From an uncultured Chitinophaga sp. (GTDB lineage Bacteria > Bacteroidota > Bacteroidia > Chitinophagales > Chitinophagaceae), in NCBI RefSeq assembly GCF_946479755.1, contig NZ_CAMLHC010000001.1, positions 372,001-436,000 on the forward strand: a DNA stretch of 64,000 bases, written 5' to 3'. The position numbers were made by a program, and so were the translations under genes. Shown here piece after piece: positions 1 to 8,312 of the stretch; position 1 is the stretch's first letter; each line of letters begins with the position of its first letter. The notes under the pieces are model-generated. The model was not told the origin of the DNA. It worked only from the letters and a program-made list of their open reading frames with translations, and made no database searches.

Positions 1-1
1 A

Positions 2-1435
2 CAGGCCGGTGAAACGGTGGCCCGGCATATCAAAGCAATATCGGTGGATACGACCGGCAGCACGCCGGTGGCGGTAGATGAAACCGGTACGCCGCTGGCG
101 ATGTTGCCTGCCTTTAAAGATAATCCCAACGCCATGTTTGTGCTGTGGAAAGACCATACGGCCATCCGCGAAGCGGCAGAGATCAACGCCGTGGCCGCGG
201 CTTTTCCGGGGAACTACCTGCGGTTCGTCGGTGGCGTGTATTCGTCGGAGTGGTTCTGGGCCAAATGGCTGCACATCTGGCGTGTAGACGAGGACGTTAG
301 AAACGCCACTTATACCTGGGTAGAGCATTGCGATTGGATCCCTTTCCTCCTGACAGGCGGCACGCGCGCCAGTCAACTGAAGCGCGGCATTTGTTCCGCC
401 GGCCATAAAGCACTGTATGCCGAAGCCTTTGGCGGTCTCCCGCCCGACAGCTTCTTTGCGGCCATCGATCCGCTGTTACAGAACGTGAGCCGGCGGCTGT
501 TCACGAAGACATACACTTCCGGTGAGGCGGCAGGCTATTTGTCCCCCGCCTGGGCGGAGCGCCTGGGGCTGAGCACAGCCGTCGTTATCGGCATCGGTGC
601 GTTTGACGCACATATGGGCGCCGTAGGCGGACAGATAGCGCCTTACCACCTCAGCAAGGTAATGGGCACGTCCACCTGCGATATGCTGGTGGCGCCGCTG
701 GCAGAGGTGAAGGATACGCTGGTGAAAGGCATCTGCGGACAGGTGCCGGGCTCCGTAATCCCCGGTATGATGGGCATGGAAGCAGGGCAATCGGCCTTCG
801 GAGATGCCTATGCGTGGTTCAGCAATTTATTGTCATGGCCGCTGCGGCATCTTTTTCCGCATAACAGCACGCTGCTGCAGGAGGCCAACAGCAGGATGAT
901 CATGGAGCTGTCTCAACAGGCTGAGGCCATCACACCTGATGAACACAGCGAATGGGGTATTGATTGGTTAAACGGTCGCCGCACGCCCGATGCCGACCAG
1001 TCGCTCAAAGGTACGCTCACCGGCCTGAACCTCGCCTCTGATGCACCGCGGGTCTTCAGGGCCGTGGCGGAAGCCACCTGCTTTGGCGCCAAAGCCATCG
1101 TGGACCGCTTTGAGCGCGAAGGGGTACCCGTAAAAGGACTGATAGGTATCGGCGGGGTGGCCAAAAAATCTCCCTTTATTATGCAAATGATGGCCGATGT
1201 TATGGGCATGCCTATACGTATCCATCGTTCTGAACAGACCTGCGCCCTCGGTGCGGCCATGTTCGCCGCCACCGCCGCGGGCATCTTCCCTAAAGTGGAA
1301 GCGGCCATGGAAGCAATGGGACAAGGTTTCGAAACGACCTATTCACCTGACCGGCAACGGACAGGAATATACGATAACAGGTACCGGAAATACAAAGCGC
1401 TGGGCGCTTTTACTGCTAATATGAATATTGATTAA
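2..1435 (+). CDS. araB: L-ribulokinase, 5' end outside window
   Basis: FGGY-family sugar kinase that phosphorylates L-ribulose to L-ribulose 5-phosphate in the cytoplasm. The frame is open to the first base, so the start lies upstream. About 477 residues are visible against roughly 560 in the family, so the N-terminal phosphate-binding part is missing. The visible part opens with VDTTGSTPVAVD and continues with NPNAMFVLWKDHT, the family's sugar-site segment. The second FGGY half follows, with GIGAFDAHMGAVGG, KVMGTSTCDM and a late GIGGVAKKSPF ATP-site loop. The immediate neighbours araD (1 nt downstream) and araA fix the substrate as L-ribulose rather than xylulose. The GTG at 17 is an internal codon, not the start. 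Confidence 0.93.
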   Translation, partial: QAGETVARHIKAISVDTTGSTPVAVDETGTPLAMLPAFKDNPNAMFVLWKDHTAIREAAEINAVAAAFPGNYLRFVGGVYSSEWFWAKWLHIWRVDEDVRNATYTWVEHCDWIPFLLTGGTRASQLKRGICSAGHKALYAEAFGGLPPDSFFAAIDPLLQNVSRRLFTKTYTSGEAAGYLSPAWAERLGLSTAVVIGIGAFDAHMGAVGGQIAPYHLSKVMGTSTCDMLVAPLAEVKDTLVKGICGQVPGSVIPGMMGMEAGQSAFGDAYAWFSNLLSWPLRHLFPHNSTLLQEANSRMIMELSQQAEAITPDEHSEWGIDWLNGRRTPDADQSLKGTLTGLNLASDAPRVFRAVAEATCFGAKAIVDRFEREGVPVKGLIGIGGVAKKSPFIMQMMADVMGMPIRIHRSEQTCALGAAMFAATAAGIFPKVEAAMEAMGQGFETTYSPDRQRTGIYDNRYRKYKALGAFTANMNID

Positions 1436-1436
1436 G

Positions 1437-2141
1437 ATGAGCACGCAGAAATATCAGGCTATCCGCGAGGCGGCCTATGAAGCCAACATACAGCTGCCCG
1501 CACTGGGTCTCGTTCTCTTTACCTTTGGCAACGTGAGCGCGGCCGACAGGGACGCCGGTGTGTTCGCCATCAAACCCAGCGGCGTGCCCTATACGGAGCT
1601 GTCGCCCGGCAAGATGGTCATCGTGGACTTTGACGGCAACGTGGTCGAAGGAGATTTACGTCCTTCGTCCGACACGCTTACCCATGCGGTATTGTACAAA
1701 CACTGGGCCCATATCGGCGGTATTGTGCATACCCATTCTACTTACGCCACCGCCTGGGCACAGAGCCTGCGCGACATCCCTATTTACGGCACCACCCATG
1801 CAGACCATAACACCCTCGATATCCCCTGCGCGCCGCCTATGCCGGATGAACAAATCGCCGGCAACTATGAATACCAGACCGGTTTTCAGATCATGAACGC
1901 TTTGGCAGAAAGGCAGTTGACCTATCAAGACATGGAGATGGTGCTGGTAGGCAATCATGCGCCTTTTACCTGGGGCAAAACGCCGGCGAAAGCCGTGTAC
2001 AACAGTGCGGTACTGGAATCCATCGCGCAGATGGCCTACCTCACGGAGTCCATCAACTTACGCGCATCTCGACTGAAAGACTCCCTGATAAAAAAACACT
2101 ACGAACGCAAACATGGCCCTGATTCGTATTACGGCCAATAA
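1437..2141 (+). CDS. araD: L-ribulose-5-phosphate 4-epimerase
   Basis: Class II aldolase-like, zinc-dependent epimerase that converts L-ribulose 5-phosphate to D-xylulose 5-phosphate, the exit step of arabinose catabolism into the pentose phosphate pathway. The ATG at 1437 gives 234 residues, matching the usual 231 or so; a TTG 9 nt earlier overlaps araB and is less likely. Visible motifs are the phosphate-binding GNVS (31-34), SSDT with Asp79, HTHST with zinc ligands His98 and His100, and the third His ligand near 174 in [10 protein letters not shown]. The gene starts 1 nt after the araB stop, so translation is probably coupled. Confidence 0.96.
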   Translation: MSTQKYQAIREAAYEANIQLPALGLVLFTFGNVSAADRDAGVFAIKPSGVPYTELSPGKMVIVDFDGNVVEGDLRPSSDTLTHAVLYKHWAHIGGIVHTHSTYATAWAQSLRDIPIYGTTHADHNTLDIPCAPPMPDEQIAGNYEYQTGFQIMNALAERQLTYQDMEMVLVGNHAPFTWGKTPAKAVYNSAVLESIAQMAYLTESINLRASRLKDSLIKKHYERKHGPDSYYGQ

Positions 2142-2151
2142 ATCATATGGT

Positions 2152-3627
2152 ATGATCGATCTGAAAAAATTAGAGATCTGGCTGGTCACCGGAAGCCAGC
2201 ATTTATACGGAGAAGCCGCCCTGCAACAGGTGGCGCAGCACAGCAAGGAAATAGCTACTGCGGTCAACGGCGATAGTCATATACCCGTTACCGTTACCTA
2301 TAAGCCGATCGTCACCACACCGGAGGAAATATATGCGGTGTGCATGGATGCCAATGCGGCGGCCAACTGTATCGGCGTAGTGGTATGGATGCATACCTTT
2401 TCTCCTGCCAAGATGTGGATACGGGGACTGAAAGCTTTGAAAAAACCGGTCTGCCACCTGCATACCCAATACAACAGGGACATTCCGTGGAGCGATATAG
2501 ACATGGATTTCATGAATCTCAACCAAAGTGCGCACGGCGACAGGGAACTGGGATTTATGATGAGCCGTATGCGCATGAACCGAAAAGTGATCACCGGTCA
2601 CTGGAAAGACCCGGAAGCGCTGGCGGAACTGGGCGCATGGGCCCGCGTGGCCGCCGGCTGGCATGACTGGCAGGGTGCACGCTTCGTCCGCTTCGGCGAC
2701 AATATGCGTTATGTAGCGGTGACCGATGGCGATAAAGTGGAAGCGGAATCCGTGTTCGGCTTCGCCTGTAATACACACGGCATCGGTGACCTGGTAGCGG
2801 TGATCAACAGCGTTCCGGACCATGCCGTGCGTACGCTGGTGGAAGAATACGCCGAGGCCTATACGATGACGGCAGCGCTGCTGAACGATCCGGCCTTGGG
2901 AGATGCCGCCCGGATAGAGCTGGGACTGAAGGCTTTCCTGGAAGATGGTCAGTACAAAGGTTTCTCCGATACTTTTGAAGACCTGCACGGCATGATACAG
3001 TTGCCGGGCATTGCGGTGCAACGGCTCATGCAGGCGGGCTATGGCTTTGCCGGCGAGGGGGACTGGAAGACGGCCGCGCTGGTACGCGCCATGAAGGTGA
3101 TGGGTAGCGGTCTGCCGGGAGGCAACTCCTTCATGGAAGATTACACCTATCATTTTGATCCGCAAAACCCCATGGTGCTGGGAGCGCATATGCTGGAAAT
3201 ATGCGCGTCTATCGCAGAGGGCAAGCCTTCCTGTGAGAAACATCCGCTGGGCATAGGCGGTAAAGCAGACCCCGTAAGGCTGGTATTTAATACCGCGGCA
3301 GGCGCCGCCATCAATGCATCGCTGGTGGATATGGGCAACCGGTTCCGGCTGCTGGTGAACGATGTGGAGGCGGTAACGCCACCGCACGATCTGCCGAAGT
3401 TGCCCGTAGCAAGGGTGTTATGGAAACCTTACCCGGATATGAAAAAAGCCTGCACCGCATGGATACTGGCCGGCGGCGCCCATCATACCTGCTTCAGCCA
3501 AAACCTGACTTCCGTTCACCTGCAAGATTTCGCGGACATGGCCGGCATTGAAATGGTGCTGATAGATAAACATACGGAGCTGAGGACTTTCCGCAATGAG
3601 TTGCGCTGGAACGATGCCGCTTATTAA
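2152..3627 (+). CDS. araA: L-arabinose isomerase
   Basis: Cytoplasmic Mn-dependent isomerase that converts L-arabinose to L-ribulose. I chose the ATG at 2152 ([10 protein letters not shown]), which lies 10 nt after the araD stop. An in-frame ATG at 2113 would overlap araD and add 13 atypical residues. The product is 491 residues, close to the 500 of E. coli AraA. The N-terminal [10 protein letters not shown] is a family signature. The metal and catalytic positions are all present: Glu302 (GEGDWKT), Glu329 ([10 protein letters not shown]), His346 (GAHMLEI) and His445 (GAHHTCF), with spacing like E. coli Glu306, Glu333, His350 and His450. Confidence 0.97.
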   Translation: MIDLKKLEIWLVTGSQHLYGEAALQQVAQHSKEIATAVNGDSHIPVTVTYKPIVTTPEEIYAVCMDANAAANCIGVVVWMHTFSPAKMWIRGLKALKKPVCHLHTQYNRDIPWSDIDMDFMNLNQSAHGDRELGFMMSRMRMNRKVITGHWKDPEALAELGAWARVAAGWHDWQGARFVRFGDNMRYVAVTDGDKVEAESVFGFACNTHGIGDLVAVINSVPDHAVRTLVEEYAEAYTMTAALLNDPALGDAARIELGLKAFLEDGQYKGFSDTFEDLHGMIQLPGIAVQRLMQAGYGFAGEGDWKTAALVRAMKVMGSGLPGGNSFMEDYTYHFDPQNPMVLGAHMLEICASIAEGKPSCEKHPLGIGGKADPVRLVFNTAAGAAINASLVDMGNRFRLLVNDVEAVTPPHDLPKLPVARVLWKPYPDMKKACTAWILAGGAHHTCFSQNLTSVHLQDFADMAGIEMVLIDKHTELRTFRNELRWNDAAY

Positions 3628-3645
3628 ACAGATACATCTCCCGTT

Positions 3646-5328
3646 ATGAAAAATGTACTTTCTGCCAACGATATACTGGTGTTTGTCACCTATTTTATTG
3701 TCGTAGCCGGTTATGGCTACTGGGTCTACAGGAAAAAGAAAACGGACAACCCCGATGCCAAGGATTTTTTCCTGGCGGAAGGTTCGCTGACATGGTGGGC
3801 CATCGGCGCTTCGCTGATAGCTTCCAATATCTCCGCGGAGCAGTTTATTGGCATGAGCGGCGACGGTTTTTTTGTAGGCATTGCGGTCGCCGCCTACGAA
3901 TGGATTGCCGCCATCGCATTGATCATCATCGCGGTCTGGTTTATTCCCATTTACCTGAAGAATAAGATCTATACTATGCCGCAGTTCCTCAAAACGAGGT
4001 ACAATGAAACGGTGGCGTTGATCATGGCGGTCTTCTGGCTGTTTTTATACGTGTTTGTCAATCTTACGTCTATCCTGTACCTCGGTGCGCTGGCCATCAA
4101 CGGCCTTTTGGGAGGAGCGTACCTGCACATCGTGATGATCGCGTTGTCGGTGTTTGCCATTGTGATCACGCTGGGAGGGATGAAGGTGATCGGCTATACA
4201 GACGTGATCCAGGTGAGCGTGCTGATCATCGGCGGACTGGCCACGACTTACATGGCGCTCACGCTGGTGAGTGAACATTTCGGGCTGGGAAGGAATGCGC
4301 TGGCGGGTTTTACGGCGTTGATGAAAGATGCGCCGGACCATTTTCATATGATCCTGGACAAACCGGATGCTACGTCTTCCCAGGAGTACATCAACAAATA
4401 CCTGGTATTGCCGGGCGTGCTGATGTATGCAGCAGGGCAGTGGATCGTAAACCTGAACTACTGGGGCTGTAACCAGTATATCACACAGCGGGCACTGGGC
4501 GCTAACCTGCAGACGGCGCGCAACGGTATCCTGTTTGCCGGGCTGCTGAAAATTATGATGCCCATTATTGTGATGCTGCCGGGTATTGCGGCGTATGTGC
4601 TGCATAAAAACGGGCAGCTGCCCGGGCTGGAGAATAAAGACGGCGCTTATGCCGCGATATTGGGCTTTCTGCCTTCCGGCCTGAAAGGGCTTTCCATCGC
4701 GGCTTTAACCGCGGCAATCGTAGCTTCGTTGGCAGGAAAGGCCAACAGTATCTCCACCATCTTTACGTTAGACATCTACCAGAAATACATGAATAAAACG
4801 GCTTCCCAAAAGCAGCTCGTGTGGACGGGCAGATGGGTAGTGATCGCAGCCATGCTGCTGGCGATCGGTTTTACCTGGAATGACCTGTTGGGTATCGGTG
4901 GAGCAGGAGGCTTTACGTTTATCCAGAAATACACCGGGTATATCAGTCCGGGTGTATTTGCCATGTTCCTGCTGGGCATGTTCTGGAAACGTACTACCGG
5001 TGCGGCAGCCGTGGCAGGCATTATCACCGGTTTCACGCTGTGTGTGTTCTTTAACCAGTTTGCGCCGGCGGTGTTAGGGCATGAAAACTTCCTGTATACG
5101 GCTTATCCCAACGGCAGCGGTGGATATGAAATCCCGTTCCTGATCTGTATGGGACTGGCCTTTATGTTTACCATGATCGTGATGGTGCTGATCAGTATGG
5201 CCGGGCCACGGGTCAATCCGCGGGCGTTTGTACTGGATAAGGGCATGTTCAGGATATCACCGGCCACAACAGTGCTGATCGTGATCACGCTGTTGCTGAT
5301 TTCCGCCTTATATATCCGTTTTTGGTAA
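3646..5328 (+). CDS. Sodium/sugar symporter (SSS family), probably for arabinose
   Basis: Inner-membrane protein of 560 residues, nearly all hydrophobic helices (about 13-14 TM segments), of the solute:sodium symporter family. Signatures include DFFLAEGSLTWWAIGASLIASN (residues 40-61) with the helix-1 sodium-site region and SAEQFIGMSG, and a later GLKGLSIAALTAAIVASLAGKANS segment typical of the SGLT-like core. It starts 18 nt after araA and completes the arabinose gene set; comparable Bacteroides arabinose loci also carry an SSS symporter beside araA and araD. Arabinose as substrate is inferred from context, since family members also carry galactose, glucose or xylose. Confidence 0.88.
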   Translation: MKNVLSANDILVFVTYFIVVAGYGYWVYRKKKTDNPDAKDFFLAEGSLTWWAIGASLIASNISAEQFIGMSGDGFFVGIAVAAYEWIAAIALIIIAVWFIPIYLKNKIYTMPQFLKTRYNETVALIMAVFWLFLYVFVNLTSILYLGALAINGLLGGAYLHIVMIALSVFAIVITLGGMKVIGYTDVIQVSVLIIGGLATTYMALTLVSEHFGLGRNALAGFTALMKDAPDHFHMILDKPDATSSQEYINKYLVLPGVLMYAAGQWIVNLNYWGCNQYITQRALGANLQTARNGILFAGLLKIMMPIIVMLPGIAAYVLHKNGQLPGLENKDGAYAAILGFLPSGLKGLSIAALTAAIVASLAGKANSISTIFTLDIYQKYMNKTASQKQLVWTGRWVVIAAMLLAIGFTWNDLLGIGGAGGFTFIQKYTGYISPGVFAMFLLGMFWKRTTGAAAVAGIITGFTLCVFFNQFAPAVLGHENFLYTAYPNGSGGYEIPFLICMGLAFMFTMIVMVLISMAGPRVNPRAFVLDKGMFRISPATTVLIVITLLLISALYIRFW

Positions 5329-5355
5329 GGAGATGGAGATTCGGGCGCTGATTTG

Positions 5356-5363
5356 TACTTTTG
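5356..5363 (+). promoter_or_regulatory. Candidate Bacteroidota -7 promoter element before the AraR-type gene
   Basis: TACTTTTG fits the TAnnTTTG -7 consensus of Bacteroidota housekeeping promoters and lies 17 nt before the ATG at 5381. A convincing -33 TTTG at the usual spacing was not found, so support is partial. If real, it lets the regulator be transcribed separately from the upstream symporter. Confidence 0.4.
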
Positions 5364-5380
5364 TTGTCTAATTGTTTTGT

Positions 5381-6097
5381 ATGAAGAGATATGCACAGCA
5401 AACAAGGTTGTTAGTCGCTGTTGACTGCATTATTTTTGGTTTCGACGGACAGGAAATAAAATTGCTGCTGATCCAGCGTGGCTTCGAGCCCTGTAAAGGA
5501 AAGTGGAGCCTGGTAGGTGGCTTTGTGCAGGAAGAGGAAAGCGCGGAAGACGCAGCTACCCGCGTGCTAAAGAACCTTACCGGGCTGGATGGCATCTATA
5601 TGGAGCAATTACATACTTTCAGCTCCCCCGACAGGGACAGCGTGGAAAGGACCATCTCCGTCGCATATACGGCCCTGATTGATATCAAGCGCTATAAGCA
5701 GCTGCATGAGGACTTTCATGCCGTGTGGTTTCCGATCAATCATCATCCGGAACTGATATTCGATCACGATGCGATGGTGAACCAGGCCAAGGAGAAACTG
5801 CGCTATAAGGCCGCGCTGCATCCTTTGTTACTGGAGCTGTTACCACCCAAATTTACGCTGCCCCAACTGCAACAGCTATACGAATCTGTTTACAATACCA
5901 CTTTCGATAAAGGCAATTTCAGCCGGAAGATCCTGTCCACCGGCCTGCTGGTGAGACTGGCAGATAAGGACAAACTGAGCTCCCGGAAAGGGGCGTTTTA
6001 TTATAAGGTGGACAAGAAAAAGTATAGTGTCAACCTGCATGCTTTCCTGAACTTCGTGCCGGAGGCGCTGATGAAAAAATCAGCTGCCGCCCGGTAG
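5381..6097 (+). CDS. araR: AraR-type regulator: inactive Nudix domain plus winged helix
   Basis: Transcriptional regulator of the Nudix-related family (NrtR/AraR type) that uses a dead Nudix fold to sense L-arabinose and a C-terminal winged helix to bind operators. The ATG at 5381 gives 238 residues; a TTG 9 nt upstream is less likely. The Nudix fold covers about 8-140. The Nudix box (46-69) keeps GG, Glu53, Arg61 and Gly68, but Val62, Asn65 and Leu66 replace the catalytic glutamates of REUxEE, so hydrolysis is not expected. The C-terminal ~80 residues (LPQLQQLYESVYNTTFDKGN, then SRKILSTGLLV) form the helix-turn-helix. Its position after araBDA and the symporter matches AraR loci of Bacteroides. 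Confidence 0.87.
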   Translation: MKRYAQQTRLLVAVDCIIFGFDGQEIKLLLIQRGFEPCKGKWSLVGGFVQEEESAEDAATRVLKNLTGLDGIYMEQLHTFSSPDRDSVERTISVAYTALIDIKRYKQLHEDFHAVWFPINHHPELIFDHDAMVNQAKEKLRYKAALHPLLLELLPPKFTLPQLQQLYESVYNTTFDKGNFSRKILSTGLLVRLADKDKLSSRKGAFYYKVDKKKYSVNLHAFLNFVPEALMKKSAAAR

Positions 6098-6167
6098 TCT
6101 CCCGTGTCTTTTAAATCCGCTGTTATCCGCATGGTACCATCATTTGCGGCGTCAGGGTTTTGCCGGA

Positions 6168-6189
6168 AAAAATAATTGTAAAATTGACA
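6168..6189 (+). promoter_or_regulatory. Shared AT-rich promoter-like element, copy 1
   Basis: AAAAATAATTGTAA followed by AATTGACA. The same 14 bases followed by TAATGACA occur at 23148-23169 before the GH51 gene, in the same orientation; 20 of 22 positions agree. It may be a promoter core or the site of a shared regulator such as the HTCS. The distance to the start codon differs (261 nt here, 68 nt there), which argues for a long leader here or against a fixed promoter role. Confidence 0.4.
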
Positions 6190-6240
6190 TTTTTTTATTT
6201 TATTGCATATAGATAGAATTCCACGTTATGCACTCAGGAT

Positions 6241-6301
6241 ATTTTCCTGCAACAGGGACGCTGAAGGACGTTTGCCAACTTACACGCTGTTGCAGGGAAA
6301 T
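6241..6301 (+). promoter_or_regulatory. Long inverted repeat upstream of the first fucosidase gene
   Basis: Arms at 6241-6255 and 6287-6301 pair over 15 bp with one G-U wobble and a 31-nt loop. The core is CTGCAACAG and its complement CTGTTGCAG. The repeat sits 128 nt before the GTG start of the GH29-type gene. It could be an mRNA leader hairpin or a pair of protein sites; TGCAACA also appears twice before the GH31 gene (8211, 8233). Confidence 0.45.
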
Positions 6302-6428
6302 TTCCCTTTGTTCGCCATATGCATCCTCTTTCTATCTACAAAACCCACACCTTCACCATCGCGTAGTCAATCGTTTTTGTTGAACAGGACGCAATGACTT
6401 TTTAGAAAACATCATAAAAATTGCCACC

Positions 6429-8075
6429 GTGAATAGAAGATCACTTATCAAATATCTGGGGTTGACTGTTCCTGCTTATTTGTTATCAAAGCAGGCGGGT
6501 GCATCCTTTGGCGGTCCGCTGGCCCCACATACTGCCCCAGGGCCTTTTACGGCCAGCTGGGAGTCCTTGCAGCAATACAGCGTTCCGGAATGGTACCGCA
6601 ACGCCAAGTTTGGCATATGGGCACACTGGGGCCCGCAGTGCGAGCCGGAATACGGCGACTGGTATGCCCGCGGCATGTATATAGAGGGCAGCGACCAGTA
6701 CAAATATCATCTTCAAAAGTATGGTCATCCGTCAAAGTTTGGCTTCAAGGATGTCATTCATCAATGGAAAGCGGAACAGTGGGACCCGGAGCAACTGGTA
6801 GCCTTGTACAAAAAGGCCGGTGCGAAGTACTTTTTCGCGATGGCCAACCACCACGATAACCTGGATCTCTGGAACTCCCGCCATCATGCATGGAACGCCA
6901 TGAACGTCGGGCCTAAAAAAGATATCATCGGCGGTTGGGCCAAAGCGGCACGTAACAACGGGCTCCCTTTCGGCGTGAGCGTACACGCAGCCCACGCCTG
7001 GACATGGCTTGAAGTGGCGCAACGCGCCGATAAAAACGGTCCGCTGGCCGGCCTGCCTTACGACGGAAAACTGACAAAAGCCGACGGTAAAGGCGCCTGG
7101 TGGGAAGGGCTGGACCCGCAACTGCTATACGCACAGAACCATCCGCTGAGCCAGGATAGCCAGGATAACAACGCCATCTTGCGGCAGTGGGACTGGCACA
7201 ACGGTGCCGTGCCGCCGTCGAAAGCGTACTGTGACCTGTTCCTGAAAAGGACCATCGACCTGATAGACCGCTACGAACCGGAACTCGTTTATTTTGATGA
7301 TACCGTGTTGCCGTTATACCCGGTCAGTGACGTGGGCCTGCAAATCGCCGCCTATCATTACAACAAAAGCATCAAACGTCATAAAGGCCAACTAAAGGCG
7401 GTGCTGAACGGGAAGGTGTTGAACGAAATGCAGCGCAAATGCATGGTGTGGGACATCGAGCGCGGACAAAGCAACGTGATTGAACCCTTCGCGTGGCAAA
7501 CGGATACCTGTATCGGGGCCTGGCATTATGACAAACGGTTCTTTGACGGCAAATGGTATAAATCCGGTAAAACCGTTATCCAGACGCTGGTAGACGTGGT
7601 GAGCAAGAACGGTAACCTCCTGCTCAATATCCCGGTGAAAGGTAACGGCACCATCGACGCACAGGAGAAAGCCATCCTGGAAGAAATAGCCGCCTGGATG
7701 GCCGTCAACGCAGAATGCATATTCGACACCCGGCCGTGGAAAGTGCTCGGCGAAGGTCCGGCCATGGAGGAAACAGCGCCCATCGCCGCCCAGGGATTCA
7801 ATGAAGGGAAAGGCAAACCATTAGGTGCCGGCGATATCCGTTTTACCACCAAAGGTGATGCGCTGTACGCGGTATTACTGGGCTGGCCCGACAATGGAAA
7901 GATAAGAATCAAAAGCCTGGCCGCCGGAAATCCGCTCAGACCCGGGAAGGTCAACAGGATAGACCTGCTGGGAGGCGGAGAACTGCGTTTCCTGCAACAG
8001 CCGGATGCGCTGGAGGTGTCACTGCCGGAAAATAAACCAGCATTTCCCTATGCAGCAGTTTTAAAAATCAGGTAA
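6429..8075 (+). CDS. GH29-type alpha-L-fucosidase, Tat-like signal
   Basis: Retaining alpha-L-fucosidase family protein (GH29), 548 residues from a GTG start. The N-terminus MNRRSLIKYLG followed by a hydrophobic stretch resembles a twin-arginine signal, so it is probably exported folded to the periplasm. The (beta/alpha)8 domain covers about 50-430: FGIWAHWGPQ (61-70) is the family's first-strand motif, NHHDNLDLW (140-148) the conserved HHD loop, and Asp290 in LVYFDDT the likely nucleophile (usual motif WFDG). NLLLNIPVKGNG is the family's late loop; a small beta domain follows. The motif changes mark it as a divergent subfamily, distinct from the GH29 at 47287-48594. Specificity for alpha-1,2-fucose on plant glycan is inferred from the neighbouring GH31. 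Confidence 0.85.
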   Translation: MNRRSLIKYLGLTVPAYLLSKQAGASFGGPLAPHTAPGPFTASWESLQQYSVPEWYRNAKFGIWAHWGPQCEPEYGDWYARGMYIEGSDQYKYHLQKYGHPSKFGFKDVIHQWKAEQWDPEQLVALYKKAGAKYFFAMANHHDNLDLWNSRHHAWNAMNVGPKKDIIGGWAKAARNNGLPFGVSVHAAHAWTWLEVAQRADKNGPLAGLPYDGKLTKADGKGAWWEGLDPQLLYAQNHPLSQDSQDNNAILRQWDWHNGAVPPSKAYCDLFLKRTIDLIDRYEPELVYFDDTVLPLYPVSDVGLQIAAYHYNKSIKRHKGQLKAVLNGKVLNEMQRKCMVWDIERGQSNVIEPFAWQTDTCIGAWHYDKRFFDGKWYKSGKTVIQTLVDVVSKNGNLLLNIPVKGNGTIDAQEKAILEEIAAWMAVNAECIFDTRPWKVLGEGPAMEETAPIAAQGFNEGKGKPLGAGDIRFTTKGDALYAVLLGWPDNGKIRIKSLAAGNPLRPGKVNRIDLLGGGELRFLQQPDALEVSLPENKPAFPYAAVLKIR

Positions 8076-8136
8076 TGCAGCTAATATTATAAACATGCCC
8101 GATCAATAATACATCCATTAAAGAACACCCATTCGC

Positions 8137-8171
8137 AGGACCGGCCCATTGGAGCCGGTCCTTATTATTTT
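8137..8171 (+). terminator. Rho-independent terminator after the first fucosidase
   Basis: A perfect 9-bp stem (AGGACCGGC at 8137-8145 with GCCGGTCCT at 8154-8162), 8-nt loop, then a T-rich tail (TATTATTTT). It lies 62 nt after the fucosidase stop and separates that gene from the GH31 operon. Confidence 0.8.
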
Positions 8172-8206
8172 ATCAGGCATTCCAATCTTTTGTTCTGAAA
8201 TTCAAG

Positions 8207-8240
8207 CTGTTGCAACATTTGATACCCCAGAATGCAACAT
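8207..8240 (+). promoter_or_regulatory. Repeated TGCAACAT motif upstream of the GH31 operon
   Basis: TGCAACAT occurs at 8211-8218 and again at 8233-8240, 22 nt apart (about two helical turns) in the same orientation. The first copy lies within the palindrome TGTTGCAACA (8208-8217). The TGCAACA core also forms both arms of the inverted repeat before the preceding fucosidase. Direct repeats of this kind suit a dimeric AraC-domain regulator such as the HTCS, but no binding data support this. Confidence 0.35.
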
Positions 8241-8312
8241 ACAACACCCCTCTCATTCCCCCACATTGACCAACTTTACGACATTATTATCCACGTAAGA
8301 CTACATCACGTT

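Larger units (their letters stand above)
6098..6428 (+). promoter_or_regulatory. 331-nt leader and promoter region of the first fucosidase
   Basis: I see no convincing gene here; the one open frame of about 64 codons needs a TTG start, has no family look, and is AT-rich at the beginning. The stretch holds an AT-rich promoter-like element (6168-6189), which recurs before GH51, and a long inverted repeat (6241-6301). Both are listed separately. Confidence 0.6.

Noticed and set aside
6203..6397. A 64-codon plus-strand frame in the leader of the first fucosidase gene
   Set aside because: It needs a TTG start, has no recognisable motif, and overlaps the 15-bp inverted repeat; the region is better explained as promoter and leader.
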